From assembly GCF_000422405.1 (NCBI RefSeq), contig NZ_AULS01000001.1:62001-126000 (forward strand): a stretch of DNA of 64,000 bases. Reading direction: 5' to 3'. The stretch is from Microbacterium luticocti DSM 19459. Its GTDB lineage: Bacteria > Actinomycetota > Actinomycetes > Actinomycetales > Microbacteriaceae. The notes beneath the pieces are model-generated. The model saw nothing but the letters and a program-made list of their open reading frames with translations, was not told where the DNA came from and did no database searches. Position numbers and translations under genes: made by a program. Each line of letters starts with the position of its first letter. Position 1 is the first letter of the stretch. This document shows, piece after piece, positions 47,225-55,703 of this stretch.

Positions 47225-48241
47225 GGCGTTCGACGAATCGTCCCCGGACGGCCCTGCCGCGGCCGCACGGCGCGCACCGTCGGCGGCGCGCTTGGCGTCG
47301 CGGGCGCGCTTGCGCAGGTTCTTGTCGGTGATCTGCCGGTCACCCACCGCACCCGGCGTCCACAGCTCCACATCCTCGTCGCCGTACGCCGTCTTGCGCA
47401 CCGCGCGCCGCCGCACATCGGGCGGCACCGCGCCGGGAGCCAGCCGCCGAGCGGCCAGCAGGAACCCGGTGTGCGCCACCATGCGGTGGTCCGGCCGCAC
47501 CGCCAACCCCTCGACGTGCCACCCGCGCACCATGGTCTCGCTGGCTTCGGGCTCGGTGAACAGACCGGTGCCGCGGATGTACTCGGCTGCTCGGCTCAGC
47601 TGGGTGGCGGTCGCCACATAGCAGACCACGACCCCGCCGGGGACGAGCGCCTCGCCGACCGCGTCGATGCACTCCCACGGTGCGAGCATGTCGAGGATCA
47701 CCCGGTCGGCACCGCCGGGTGGCACGGTCTCGGGCAGGCGCTGCGTCAGGTCACCGAGCTCGATCCGCCAGTTCTCGGGGACCGCGCCCAGAAACGTCGT
47801 GACGTTCGCCTCGGCCACCTCGGCGAACTCCTCACGCCGTTCGAACGAGATCAGCCGCCCGGTCGGCCCGATCGCACGCAACAGCCACAACGACAGCGCA
47901 CCCGACCCGACGCCCGCCTCGACCACCACCGCACCCGGGAACACGTCTGCCTGGGCGAGGATCTGCGCCGCGTCCTTCGGGTAGACGATGGCCGCGCCGC
48001 GGGGCATCGACATCACGAAATCGCGCAGCAGCGGCCGCAACGCCAGGTACTCGGCATCGCCGCTGTTGCGGACCACCGATCCGTCCGGCAGGCCGACCAG
48101 GTCGTCGTGGCGCAGCACGCCGCGATGGGTGTGCAGCTCACCGCCCTCACGCAGCGTGACGGTGTGCAGGCGGCCCTTCGGCCCCGTCAGCTGCACGCGG
48201 TCGCCGTAGCGGAACGGGCCGCGCAGGCCGGGGACGCTCAC
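47222..48241 (-). CDS. trmI: tRNA (adenine-58-N1)-methyltransferase TrmI
   Basis: Forms m1A58 in the tRNA T loop. 339 aa: an N-terminal beta domain (about 1-70), then the Rossmann domain with motif I VVEAGVGSGALSLWLLRA near residue 120, ISFERREEFAEVAEAN (motif II acidic residue) and VILDMLAPW (motif IV). The C-terminal 50 residues are a basic extension (KNLRKRARDAKRAADGARRA). GTG overlaps the HAD gene stop by 4 nt; the longer frame has no support. In M. tuberculosis this gene (Rv2118c) is close to the proteasome cluster, missing here. Confidence 0.92.
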   Translation of the reverse strand: MSVPGLRGPFRYGDRVQLTGPKGRLHTVTLREGGELHTHRGVLRHDDLVGLPDGSVVRNSGDAEYLALRPLLRDFVMSMPRGAAIVYPKDAAQILAQADVFPGAVVVEAGVGSGALSLWLLRAIGPTGRLISFERREEFAEVAEANVTTFLGAVPENWRIELGDLTQRLPETVPPGGADRVILDMLAPWECIDAVGEALVPGGVVVCYVATATQLSRAAEYIRGTGLFTEPEASETMVRGWHVEGLAVRPDHRMVAHTGFLLAARRLAPGAVPPDVRRRAVRKTAYGDEDVELWTPGAVGDRQITDKNLRKRARDAKRAADGARRAAAAGPSGDDSSNA

Positions 48242-49056
48242 GCGTGGGCTCCGGGCTGCGTCGCGACAGGGTCGCCAGGGCGCGTCGCGACAGGGTCGCC
48301 CGTGAGACCGCCGGTCACCGGGTCGTCGGCCGCGGAACCCCCGGGGGCGCCGCGGCCCTCCCCGCGCGGACCGGCCACACCGTCGCCGGCGCCGCGGTGC
48401 GCCCCGAACACCGCCGCCACGTCGTCGGCGTCGCGGCCGTGAAGACTCGGCCAGAGGGCGTGCGCGCCCGCACCGGTCAGTGAGACCATGTGCGGCACGC
48501 CCACGGTGACCGCACCGGAGGCCACGGCGGCACGCAGCCCGTTGGGCGAATCCTCGAACGCGACCGCATCGGCGGCATCCACCCCCAGCGCCTGACACGC
48601 CTGCAGATAGGGATCGGGATACGGCTTGGGCCGGGTGACCTCGTCACCGGCCACGATCACATCGAACGCGGGAAAGTCGATCAGGTCGGCGACCGCACGC
48701 GCCATGCGACCCATCGACATGGTCACCAGCGCGGTCTTCACCCCGGCATCGCGCAACGATGCCAGCAGCTCGCGCGCGCCGGGACGGAACGGCACCCCGT
48801 CGCGGGCGAGGCCGGCGAGCACGTCGTCGGTGAGTCGGTCGACGATCGCGGTCACACCCATGCGCACCCCGGCGGCCTGAAACATGCGCGCCGACTCGTC
48901 CAAGGCCAGACCCACCAGTTGCAGGGCCTGCTCGCGGGTCCACGTGCCGCCGTGCTCGGTGACCAGCTGGGTCTCGGCACTCATCCAGTACGGCTCGGTG
49001 TCGACCAAGGTCCCGTCCATGTCCCACAGGACGGCCGCCGGCAGGGATGTCGTCAT
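48238..49056 (-). CDS. HAD-superfamily hydrolase (beta-phosphoglucomutase-like)
   Basis: A 272-aa phosphatase or mutase-like protein with the HAD motifs WDMDGTLVDTEPYW (nucleophile Asp), LVTMSMGR (motif II Thr-Met-Ser), RPKPYPDPYL (motif III Lys) and AFEDSPNGLRAA (motif IV). The core ends near residue 220; the last 50 residues are a Gly/Ala/Pro-rich extension with a repeated GDPVAT(R/Q)PG caused by a 19-bp direct repeat in the DNA. The substrate is unknown. ATG with TAGCAT 6 nt upstream (49063-49068), leaderless type; divergent from the PAC2 gene. Confidence 0.85.
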   Translation of the reverse strand: MTTSLPAAVLWDMDGTLVDTEPYWMSAETQLVTEHGGTWTREQALQLVGLALDESARMFQAAGVRMGVTAIVDRLTDDVLAGLARDGVPFRPGARELLASLRDAGVKTALVTMSMGRMARAVADLIDFPAFDVIVAGDEVTRPKPYPDPYLQACQALGVDAADAVAFEDSPNGLRAAVASGAVTVGVPHMVSLTGAGAHALWPSLHGRDADDVAAVFGAHRGAGDGVAGPRGEGRGAPGGSAADDPVTGGLTGDPVATRPGDPVATQPGAHA

Positions 49057-49139
49057 CCTCCCATGCTATCGGCGCGGTCCCGGGCGGCCGCCGGGCCCGC
49101 TCGCCTATTCTGGACGGTGACCGGTGGAAGGGGGCGCGC

Positions 49140-50009
49140 GTGGACGGACTGGGCTCACGGGTGGTCGTCGCCGCCTTCGACGGCTGGAACGACGCCGGCG
49201 AGGCGGCCACCTCGGCGACGACCCTGCTGAAGGAGTCCGGCCGCTTCGAGACCGTCTACTCGGTCGACCCGGAGCTGTACTTCGACTACCAGTACACCCG
49301 CCCGCAGATGGTCACCACCGGGGACGGCCGTCGCGTGCTGCAATGGCCCGAGACCACCCTGCTGCGCCCCACGGGTCGGGGGCGGGGGCCCCGGCTGTGG
49401 CTGCTGGGCGGCGTCGAACCGGCGCGAGCGTGGCAGTCGTTCTCGTCCGAGATCGTGGACGTGCTGCTGCGCGAAGACATCACCGGAATGGTCGCCCTCG
49501 GCTCGATGATGTCGGATGTGCCCCACACCCGTCCGATCTCGGTGTTCGCCGGCAGCGACAACGAACAGCTGCGTGCCGCGCTCGATCTGGAACGCAGCAC
49601 CTACGAGGGCCCGGTGGGGATCCTCAGCGCACTGTCGGTCGCGGCCGAGGATGCCGGCATCCCGTGTGTGGGCCTGTGGGCGAGCGTGCCGCACTACGTC
49701 GCCGGACACACCCCGTCACCCAAGGCGACGCTGGCGCTGCTGGACCGCCTCGAGGACCTCACCGGGGCGCAGGTGCCGCGCGGCGACCTGCCCACGCAGG
49801 CGGCGGCATGGGAGGCGTCGATCGACGCAGCGGCCGCCGACGACGAGGAGATGAGCGCCTACATCCGTCAGCTGGAGGCCGCCCGCGACACGTGGGATTC
49901 GCCCGAGGCATCCGGTGATGCCATCGCCCGGGAGTTCGAGCGCTACCTGCGTCGCGGCGACGGACCGGGAAAGCCCGGCCGCGACGACCCACGCCCGGGT
50001 GCTCGCTGA
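49140..50009 (+). CDS. PAC2 family protein
   Basis: A 289-aa member of the PAC2 family (related to eukaryotic proteasome assembly chaperone 2; Rv2125 type). VVVAAFDGWNDAGEAATSA at the N-terminus, LLGGVEPARAWQSF and the GLWASVPHYVAGHTPSPKATLALL segment are typical of the bacterial group, whose role is unknown. GTG 49140 with GGAAGGGGG upstream; a TATTCT -10 lies at 49106-49111. Notably it is kept although no proteasome genes are seen in this locus. Confidence 0.85.
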   Translation: MDGLGSRVVVAAFDGWNDAGEAATSATTLLKESGRFETVYSVDPELYFDYQYTRPQMVTTGDGRRVLQWPETTLLRPTGRGRGPRLWLLGGVEPARAWQSFSSEIVDVLLREDITGMVALGSMMSDVPHTRPISVFAGSDNEQLRAALDLERSTYEGPVGILSALSVAAEDAGIPCVGLWASVPHYVAGHTPSPKATLALLDRLEDLTGAQVPRGDLPTQAAAWEASIDAAAADDEEMSAYIRQLEAARDTWDSPEASGDAIAREFERYLRRGDGPGKPGRDDPRPGAR

Positions 50010-50050
50010 GCCCGTCCCGCCCGACGCCAGCCGCAGGAGGTTCAGACCGG

Positions 50051-50881
50051 TCAGGCCGTGATCGCGCCGGTGCTCAGCAGCACGATCAGCACGGTGCCCA
50101 GCGCCACCCGGTAGACCACGAACGGCAGAAAGCTGTGCTTGGAGATCCACTTCATGAAGAACGCGATGACCGCCAGCCCCACTCCGAACGCGACGACGGT
50201 GGCCACGAGGGTCTCGCCCATCGAGAACGCCTCGTGTGCGGGTGTGCGGATGACCTTGGCCAGCTCGTAGAGCCCGCTGCCGAAGACCGCGGGGATGGCG
50301 AGCAGGAACGCGTACCGTGCCGCCGCGGCGCGGGTGTAGCCCATCAACAGCCCCGCGGTGATGGTGCCGCCCGAGCGGGACACGCCCGGAATGAGTGCGA
50401 GCGACTGCGCGAGCCCGTACAGGATGCCGTGGCCCACGGTCAGATCGTCGAGCTTGCGCCGCTGCGCGCCGATCATGTCGGCGATGCCGAGGACGACGCC
50501 GAACACGATGAGTGTGCCGGCCACGATCCACAGGGAGCGCAGGGTGGTCTCGATCGCGTCTTGGAACAGCAGTCCGAGCACCACGATCGGGATGGTGCCG
50601 ACGATGATCAGCCAGCCCATCCGGGCGTCGGGGTCGTTGCGGGGGATGCGACCGGTCAGTGAGCGGAACCAATGGCCGATGATGCGCACGATGTCGCGCC
50701 AGAAGAACACGACGACGGCGGTCTCGGTGCCGATCTGGGTGATGGCGGTGAACGCCGCCCCCGGATCCCCCGCCTCGGGCAGGAAGGCGCCGACGATGCG
50801 CAGGTGAGCGCTGGACGAGACGGGCAGGAACTCGGTGAGTCCCTGCACGAATCCGAGCAGGACGGCCTCGAAGAAATGCAT
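50051..50881 (-). CDS. uppP: Undecaprenyl-diphosphatase UppP (BacA)
   Basis: Recycles undecaprenyl diphosphate for cell-wall synthesis; related proteins confer bacitracin resistance. 276 aa with about eight membrane helices; the catalytic loops [13 protein letters not shown] near residue 15 and [10 protein letters not shown] near residue 175 are intact, including the Glu and Ser/Arg residues. ATG with GAAAGG upstream. The gene lies 40 bp after the PAC2 stop (convergent) and 39 bp after the M20 start-side gene on the same strand. Confidence 0.94.
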   Translation of the reverse strand: MHFFEAVLLGFVQGLTEFLPVSSSAHLRIVGAFLPEAGDPGAAFTAITQIGTETAVVVFFWRDIVRIIGHWFRSLTGRIPRNDPDARMGWLIIVGTIPIVVLGLLFQDAIETTLRSLWIVAGTLIVFGVVLGIADMIGAQRRKLDDLTVGHGILYGLAQSLALIPGVSRSGGTITAGLLMGYTRAAAARYAFLLAIPAVFGSGLYELAKVIRTPAHEAFSMGETLVATVVAFGVGLAVIAFFMKWISKHSFLPFVVYRVALGTVLIVLLSTGAITA

Positions 50882-50920
50882 GGGGCGCCTTTCGTGCGGT
50901 GTCGGCGGGGATCGGCGGGG

Positions 50921-52225
50921 TCAGCAGGTGCGCAGCAGGTCGGTGAGCACGGCGGTGCCGAAATCGAGGGCGTCCAGCGGCACCCGTTCGTCGACGCCGT
51001 GGAACATGCCGGTGAAATCGAGCCCGGCGGGCAGTCGCAGCGGGGCGAAGCCGTAGCCGGTGATCCCCAGGCGCGCCAGCGCCTTGTTGTCGGTGCCGCC
51101 GCCCATCAGGTAGGGGATGACGGGAACGCCGGGGTCGTGCCGGCCGAGGGCGGCGACCATGGCGTCGACGAGGTCGCCCGACAGCGGTGCTTCCAGCCCG
51201 ATGTCGCGGGTGACCGTCTCGATCTCGATGTCGTCGCCGACGATGCGGCGGACCTCGGCGAGCACGGTCTGCTCGGTGCCGGGCAGCACGCGCACATCGA
51301 TGAGCGCCTCGGCGACATCGGGGATCACGTTGTGCTTGTAGCCGGCGGACAGGCCGGTGGGGTTGCTCGTGGTCCGCAGCGTCGAACGGATGAACCCGGC
51401 GGCGGGGCCGGCAAGGCCCGCGAGGGCGTCGGGATCGGTCTCGCCCGTGCCACCCAGGTCGGCGAACCGGTCGAGCATGGCGCGGGTGGTGTCGGTCAGC
51501 TGCACCGGCCACGCGGTGCGGCCGAGGGCCGCCACCGCTTCGGCGAGGCGGGTGATGGCGTTGTCGGGGTGGTGGCCGCTGCCGTGCCCGGCCCTCCCCC
51601 GGGCGCGCAGCCGCAGCCAGAGCAGGCCCTTCTCGCCGGTCTGCAGCAGATACGCGCGGCGGTCGCCCACGGTGATCGAGTACCCGCCGACCTCACTGAT
51701 GGACTCGGTCGCCCCGGCGAACCAGTCGGGTCGGTCGCGCACGACCAACGCGGATCCCTCCTGCCCGCCGTCCTCCTCGTCGGCGAAGAAGGTCACCACG
51801 ATGTCGCGGGCGGGCTGTTCCCCGGCGCGCAACAGGTTGCCGACGGCGGCCAGGATCATGGCATCCATGTCTTTCATGTCGACGGCGCCGCGGCCCCACA
51901 GCATGCCGTCGCGGACGACGCCGGCGAACGGGTCGACGCTCCAGTCCGCCGCGATGGCCGGCACCACGTCGAGGTGACCGTGCAGCACCAGGGCCGGACG
52001 GTCGCGGTCACGCCCCGGCACGCGTACGCAGAGGTTGGTGCGACGCGGGATCGGCTCGTACAGTTCGGGGGTCAGCCCGAGTGAGGTCAGGTGCGCGGCG
52101 ACGTATTCGGCGGCCTCGCGCTCCCCCGCGGCGCGGCCGCCGCCGTGGTTGGTGGTGTCGAGACGGATCAGATCACGGGCGAGGCGCACGACCTCGGTCA
52201 GGGCACCGTCCTCCGGGTGGGGCAT
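50921..52225 (-). CDS. M20 family metallopeptidase
   Basis: A 434-aa zinc peptidase of the ArgE/DapE/ACY1 type (Rv2141c-like). Metal-binding motifs are visible: VLHGHLDVVPA, WGRGAVDMKDMDAM, FFADEEDGG (catalytic Glu and ligand Glu), VLPGTEQ and the final FHGVDERVPLD His. The dimerisation domain occupies about 200-320. No signal peptide, so likely cytoplasmic; substrate unknown. ATG 52225 was chosen because TAGCCT lies 7 nt upstream; the longer open frame runs through the tRNA gene and cannot be real. Confidence 0.88.
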   Translation of the reverse strand: MPHPEDGALTEVVRLARDLIRLDTTNHGGGRAAGEREAAEYVAAHLTSLGLTPELYEPIPRRTNLCVRVPGRDRDRPALVLHGHLDVVPAIAADWSVDPFAGVVRDGMLWGRGAVDMKDMDAMILAAVGNLLRAGEQPARDIVVTFFADEEDGGQEGSALVVRDRPDWFAGATESISEVGGYSITVGDRRAYLLQTGEKGLLWLRLRARGRAGHGSGHHPDNAITRLAEAVAALGRTAWPVQLTDTTRAMLDRFADLGGTGETDPDALAGLAGPAAGFIRSTLRTTSNPTGLSAGYKHNVIPDVAEALIDVRVLPGTEQTVLAEVRRIVGDDIEIETVTRDIGLEAPLSGDLVDAMVAALGRHDPGVPVIPYLMGGGTDNKALARLGITGYGFAPLRLPAGLDFTGMFHGVDERVPLDALDFGTAVLTDLLRTC

Positions 52226-52232
52226 GCGCTCC

Positions 52233-52238
52233 AGGCTA
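52233..52238 (-). promoter_or_regulatory. -10 element of the M20 peptidase gene (leaderless type)
   Basis: Minus strand TAGCCT, 7 nt spacer, ATG 52225. Confidence 0.5.
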
Positions 52239-52296
52239 CCCGGTGGGTGCGGCCGCGAACGCGCGTCACGGGTTCGGTGCGCAGGCCCAAACGTGA

Positions 52297-52302
52297 TAAT
52301 GT
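52297..52302 (+). promoter_or_regulatory. -10 element of tRNA-Leu(GAG)
   Basis: TAATGT lies about 32 nt before the tRNA 5' end in an otherwise GC-rich stretch. Confidence 0.4.
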
Positions 52303-52334
52303 CGTTCCTCGGTTGCGAAACCGACGCATCACCT

Positions 52335-52419
52335 GCGCGGGTGGCGGAATAGGTAGACGCGCTAGCTTGAGGTGCTAGTGCCCGTATAGGGCGTGGGGGT
52401 TCAAGTCCCCCCTCGCGCA
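52335..52419 (+). tRNA. tRNA-Leu, anticodon GAG
   Basis: An 85-nt type II tRNA. The acceptor GCGCGGG pairs with CTCGCGC (one G-U), discriminator A at 52419, no encoded CCA. The anticodon stem CTAGC/GCTAG encloses TTGAGGT, anticodon GAG at 52369-52371, reading CTC and CTT. Variable arm TGCCCGTATAGGGCG and T loop GTTCAAGTC are in place. A Rho-independent terminator follows directly. Confidence 0.96.
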
Positions 52420-52429
52420 CAGATTGTGG

Positions 52430-52460
52430 AATGGGCCCCGGACGGGGCCCATTTCGTTTT
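52430..52460 (+). terminator. Rho-independent terminator of tRNA-Leu(GAG)
   Basis: A perfect 10-bp stem (AATGGGCCCC) with loop GGAC, followed by TTCGTTTT, one of the few terminators here with a real T tract. Confidence 0.9.
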
Positions 52461-52525
52461 CCCGGCCGGGGTCGGCGTGTCGGTCGGGGCGGCTCGGTCG
52501 GCCCCGGTTTGGGGCGGATATATGC

Positions 52526-52573
52526 GTTTGGGGCGCATACGTGCCGGTTGATGCGCACGAATGCGCCCCAAAC
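52526..52573. repeat. Perfect 13-bp inverted repeat after the MarR gene
   Basis: GTTTGGGGCGCAT (52526-52538) and its exact complement (52561-52573) flank 22 nt that contain a further CGTGC/GCACG pair. A near copy, GTTTGGGGCGGAT, lies just upstream at 52507-52519 in the same direction as the left arm. It sits between the tRNA terminator and the MarR stop, so it may terminate marR transcription, but the second half-copy suggests a repeat family. Confidence 0.6.
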
Positions 52574-52598
52574 CCGAACGTGGTCGGCTTGGCGGCGC

Positions 52599-53000
52599 CT
52601 ATGCGTCGGCGTCGGGGCGCGCGGCGACCGCCGCCTCCCACGCCTGGACGATCGCATCCATGCGCGCGAGGCGTTCGGCGCCGGGGTCCGAGACGTGCAC
52701 CGTGATGCGCCGCCGATCGGCGAGACCGGTGTGGCGGAAGACGCTGGCCGCATCCTCGAGGGTGTCGACGATGCGTGACAGGGTGGGACGCGGGATCCCG
52801 GTCGCCGCCGCGAGCTCGCCCATCGTCATGGCCGCAGGTCCCGCGGCGCGCAGCGCCGACAGCACGCGCCACTGATCGACGGTGGCGCTCTCGTCGGCAA
52901 GGGCTGCGTCCAGCGCGTCGATCAGCGACTGCTGCGCCCGGATGGATGCCAGCACGGTCAGCACGTGTGACCCGATGATCGAGGATTCGGCCGCCTGCAT
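52599..53000 (-). CDS. MarR-family transcription regulator
   Basis: A 133-aa winged-helix protein. ATVDQWRVLSALRAAGPAAM leads into TMGELAAATGIPRPTLSRIVDTLE (helix-turn-helix, about 60-85) and the wing GLADRRRITVHVSDPG, ending in a helix. It is short for MarR but has the core. Divergent from the AmiC-like gene with 90 bp between starts, so it may control the amide genes; its ligand is unknown. ATG 53000 is favoured by GGAGG 9 nt upstream; GTG 53006 is an alternative. Confidence 0.8.
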   Translation of the reverse strand: MQAAESSIIGSHVLTVLASIRAQQSLIDALDAALADESATVDQWRVLSALRAAGPAAMTMGELAAATGIPRPTLSRIVDTLEDAASVFRHTGLADRRRITVHVSDPGAERLARMDAIVQAWEAAVAARPDADA

Positions 53001-53078
53001 CGTCACCGACCTCCGCTGTGGTGTGTCGCACGGTGCCGATCGCGCACGGTGCGGATCGCGTGCGGGCCCTCTCGTGCC

Positions 53079-53084
53079 CATACT
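53079..53084 (+). promoter_or_regulatory. -10 element of the AmiC-like gene (leaderless type)
   Basis: CATACT, 6 nt spacer, ATG 53091; no Shine-Dalgarno sequence. Confidence 0.45.
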
Positions 53085-53090
53085 GGGACT

Positions 53091-54146
53091 ATGACCTCAG
53101 CGGTCAGCATAACGTCTGCGCTCGAAGCGATGCTGGACGGTCCGCGCCCCGACACCGTCACGCTGGGTGTCGTCGTGTCGCTGAGCGGTGTCATGGGGGT
53201 CGCCGGACCGGGGATCCTCAACGCCGCACGGCTTGCCGCCGAAGAAGGCGCCACGACGATGGATCGGCCGCTGCGCCTGGTCGTCATCGACGCAGGGCAG
53301 GGTCCGTGGCAGACCGCGCGGGATGTGGCCGCCGTGATCGGCAGCACCGGACTGGACGGGATCGTGGGGGCACACACCTCCGACGTACGTGTCGCGATCG
53401 AGCGCACCGTCGCCGGGCGGGTCCCGTACGTGTTCACGCCACCGCACGAATCGGTGCAGCCGACCGGTTCGACCGTGTTCATCGGAGACGGCCCGGTGGC
53501 ACAGCTGCGCGAGCCCGTGCGCGCCCTCATGCACGACGGACGCGTCCGCCGGTGGGCGCTCATCGGCAACGACTACGTCTGGCCGCGTTCCATGCACGCG
53601 GCCGCGCGCGCCGTCATCGCAGATCTCGGCGGGCAGGTGGTCTATGACCGGCTCGTCCCGGTCGGGGTCGCGGATGCCGACGAACTCGTCGATCAGGTGA
53701 TGCGATCCGCCCCCCACGCCGTGCTGGTCTCGCTGATCGGCCGCGACGGGATCGTGTTCCATCGCGCGTTCGGTGCGTCCGCTGCGGCACGATCGTGCCT
53801 GCGTCTGTGCACGGCGCTCGACGAGAATTGTCTGCTCGCCGCCGGTGGCGACGACACCGGCACGTTGTTCTCGGCGATGCCGTTCTTCGACGTCGACGGC
53901 AACGGGTTCGGCAGCATCCACGCCGCCTACACGCACCGCTACGGCGCACCCGCCCCGACGCCGGGTGCGTACGCGGTCGGCTGCTATGACGGCGTCCGGC
54001 TTCTCGCCGACGTCGTGGGGCGACGCGCCGACATCGCCCACACCGGCGCGTCCGCATACGCCCGACTGCGCACCCGCAGCCCGGTGGGTCTGGCACGAGC
54101 GGCGGGAACCTGGTTGGAACCGGTGGCGGCGGGCGGCCGACCGTAG
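53091..54146 (+). CDS. AmiC-like periplasmic-binding-fold protein (amide sensor candidate)
   Basis: A 351-aa type 1 periplasmic-binding-fold protein: VTLGVVVSLSGVMGVAGPGIL and AARLAAEEGAT at the N-terminus, DGIVGAHTSDVRVAIE and the RWALIGNDYVWPRSMHAAARAVI hinge are typical of the AmiC/urea-amide-binding branch. There is no signal peptide, so it is probably cytoplasmic, as P. aeruginosa AmiC acts when it senses amides and restrains the antiterminator AmiR. No AmiR lies beside it here. Downstream are a permease and an acetamidase/formamidase, which supports an amide ligand. ATG with CATACT 6 nt upstream. Confidence 0.75.
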   Translation: MTSAVSITSALEAMLDGPRPDTVTLGVVVSLSGVMGVAGPGILNAARLAAEEGATTMDRPLRLVVIDAGQGPWQTARDVAAVIGSTGLDGIVGAHTSDVRVAIERTVAGRVPYVFTPPHESVQPTGSTVFIGDGPVAQLREPVRALMHDGRVRRWALIGNDYVWPRSMHAAARAVIADLGGQVVYDRLVPVGVADADELVDQVMRSAPHAVLVSLIGRDGIVFHRAFGASAAARSCLRLCTALDENCLLAAGGDDTGTLFSAMPFFDVDGNGFGSIHAAYTHRYGAPAPTPGAYAVGCYDGVRLLADVVGRRADIAHTGASAYARLRTRSPVGLARAAGTWLEPVAAGGRP

Positions 54147-54210
54147 TAGCGTGGGCAAACCATTTCCACGTGAAAACATCGCTTCGAAGGCGAAGCGGAG
54201 AGGACTGGTC

Positions 54211-55659
54211 ATGACTCTGCCTCCCGACGCAGATCCGAACCCGAGCGGCACCGCCGAGCATGCGGATGCGATCGAAAAGTTCGGCTACACGCAAGAGCTC
54301 AACCGCACACTCACGTTCTCGGACCTGCTCATCTACGGGCTCATCTTCATGGTGCCGATCGCCCCGTTCGCGATCTTCGGCAGCGTGTTCCAGCAGTCCG
54401 GGGGCATGGTCGCGCTCGCGTACATCATCGCCATGGTCGGCATGATGTTCTCCGCGAACTCGTACGCGCAGATGGCCCAGGCCTTTCCGATGACCGGATC
54501 CGTGTTCACGTACGTCGGCCGCGGCACGCACCGCGGCGCCGGATTCGTCGCCGGCTGGATGATCCTGCTCGACTACATCCTGGTGCCCGCGCTGCTGTAC
54601 CTCGCCGCCGCGCTGGCGATGGCGAGCTTCGTGCCGGGCGTGCCGGTGTGGGCGTGGGTGATCGTCTTCGTCGTGCTGAACACCGTCATCAACTACTTCG
54701 GCATCACCCTCACCGCCCGCGTGAACAAGTACATGCTGATCGCCGAGCTCATCGTCCTGGCGATCTTCCTGGTCATCGGCCTGTGGGCGGTGGCCTCCGG
54801 CCGCGGCCACTTCAGCTTCGACGCGTTCTTCAACCCGCACACCTTCACGTTCGCGATCGTCTTCGGCGCGGCATCCATCGCCGTCCTCTCGTTCCTCGGA
54901 TTCGACGCCATCTCGACCCTCGCCGAAGAGAACACCGGCACCAGCAAGCAGCTGGGCCGATCGATGGTGTTCTCGCTGCTGATCGTCGGGGCGCTGTTCG
55001 TCGTGCAGACCTGGGTGGCCGCCATGCTCGTCGAAGACCCGGCGACCCTGATCGCGAAGGGGGATGTCGCGGGCACGGCGTTCTACGACGCCGCCGCGTT
55101 CGCGGGCGGGCCGTGGCTGGGCGTGCTCACCGCCGTGGCGACCGCGATCGCGTGGGGCTTCGCCGACGCCATGGTGGCCCAGGCCGCGACCAGCCGGCTG
55201 CTGTTCGCGATGGCGCGCGACCGGCAACTGCCGAAGTTCCTGCGGCACGTGAACCGCAAGCACAAGGTGCCCACGAACGCGACGTTCCTGGTGGCGGCGA
55301 TCTCGCTGGCCATCGGCATCCCCCTGGCGTCGATCCCCGACGGACTGACCGTGATCTCGTCGCTGGTGAACTTCGGAGCCCTGACCGCGTTCTTGATGCT
55401 GAACGTCGCCGTCGTCTGGTGGTTCGCCGTCAAGCACCGCTCGCGGCACTGGTTCCTGCATCTGATCTTCCCCGTCCTGGGCTTTCTGGTCCTTGTCGCC
55501 GTGGTGTGGAACGCGCAGGTCGCCGCGCAGACGCTCGGCTTCATCTGGTTGGGGCTGGGCATCATCCTCGCCATCGTCCTGGGAGCGAGGGGGCGGCTGC
55601 GCGACCCGCTCTCGATGCAGGCGGCCGACACCGCCGACGGCGACACCGTCGGCGACTGA
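54211..55659 (+). CDS. APC-family amino acid/amide permease
   Basis: A 482-aa transporter with 12 membrane helices. The N-terminus KFGYTQELNRTLTFSDLLIYGLIFMVPIAP and the ISTLAEENTGTSKQLGRSM loop resemble putrescine/amino-acid permeases of the APC superfamily. Between the AmiC-like and amidase genes it probably imports an amide or amine. ATG preceded by GCGGAGAGGAC. A small 7-bp hairpin (54180-54197) lies in its leader. 44 bp separate it from fmdA. Confidence 0.85.
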   Translation: MTLPPDADPNPSGTAEHADAIEKFGYTQELNRTLTFSDLLIYGLIFMVPIAPFAIFGSVFQQSGGMVALAYIIAMVGMMFSANSYAQMAQAFPMTGSVFTYVGRGTHRGAGFVAGWMILLDYILVPALLYLAAALAMASFVPGVPVWAWVIVFVVLNTVINYFGITLTARVNKYMLIAELIVLAIFLVIGLWAVASGRGHFSFDAFFNPHTFTFAIVFGAASIAVLSFLGFDAISTLAEENTGTSKQLGRSMVFSLLIVGALFVVQTWVAAMLVEDPATLIAKGDVAGTAFYDAAAFAGGPWLGVLTAVATAIAWGFADAMVAQAATSRLLFAMARDRQLPKFLRHVNRKHKVPTNATFLVAAISLAIGIPLASIPDGLTVISSLVNFGALTAFLMLNVAVVWWFAVKHRSRHWFLHLIFPVLGFLVLVAVVWNAQVAAQTLGFIWLGLGIILAIVLGARGRLRDPLSMQAADTADGDTVGD

Positions 55660-55703
55660 GTGAGCGGTGAGCGAAGAGAACGAGTGATCGAGGAGAAGGT
55701 GCG

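Noticed and set aside
52226..52753. N-terminal extension of the M20 peptidase frame
   Set aside because: It would read through the tRNA-Leu(GAG) gene and its terminator; the conserved protein starts at ATG 52225 with its own -10.
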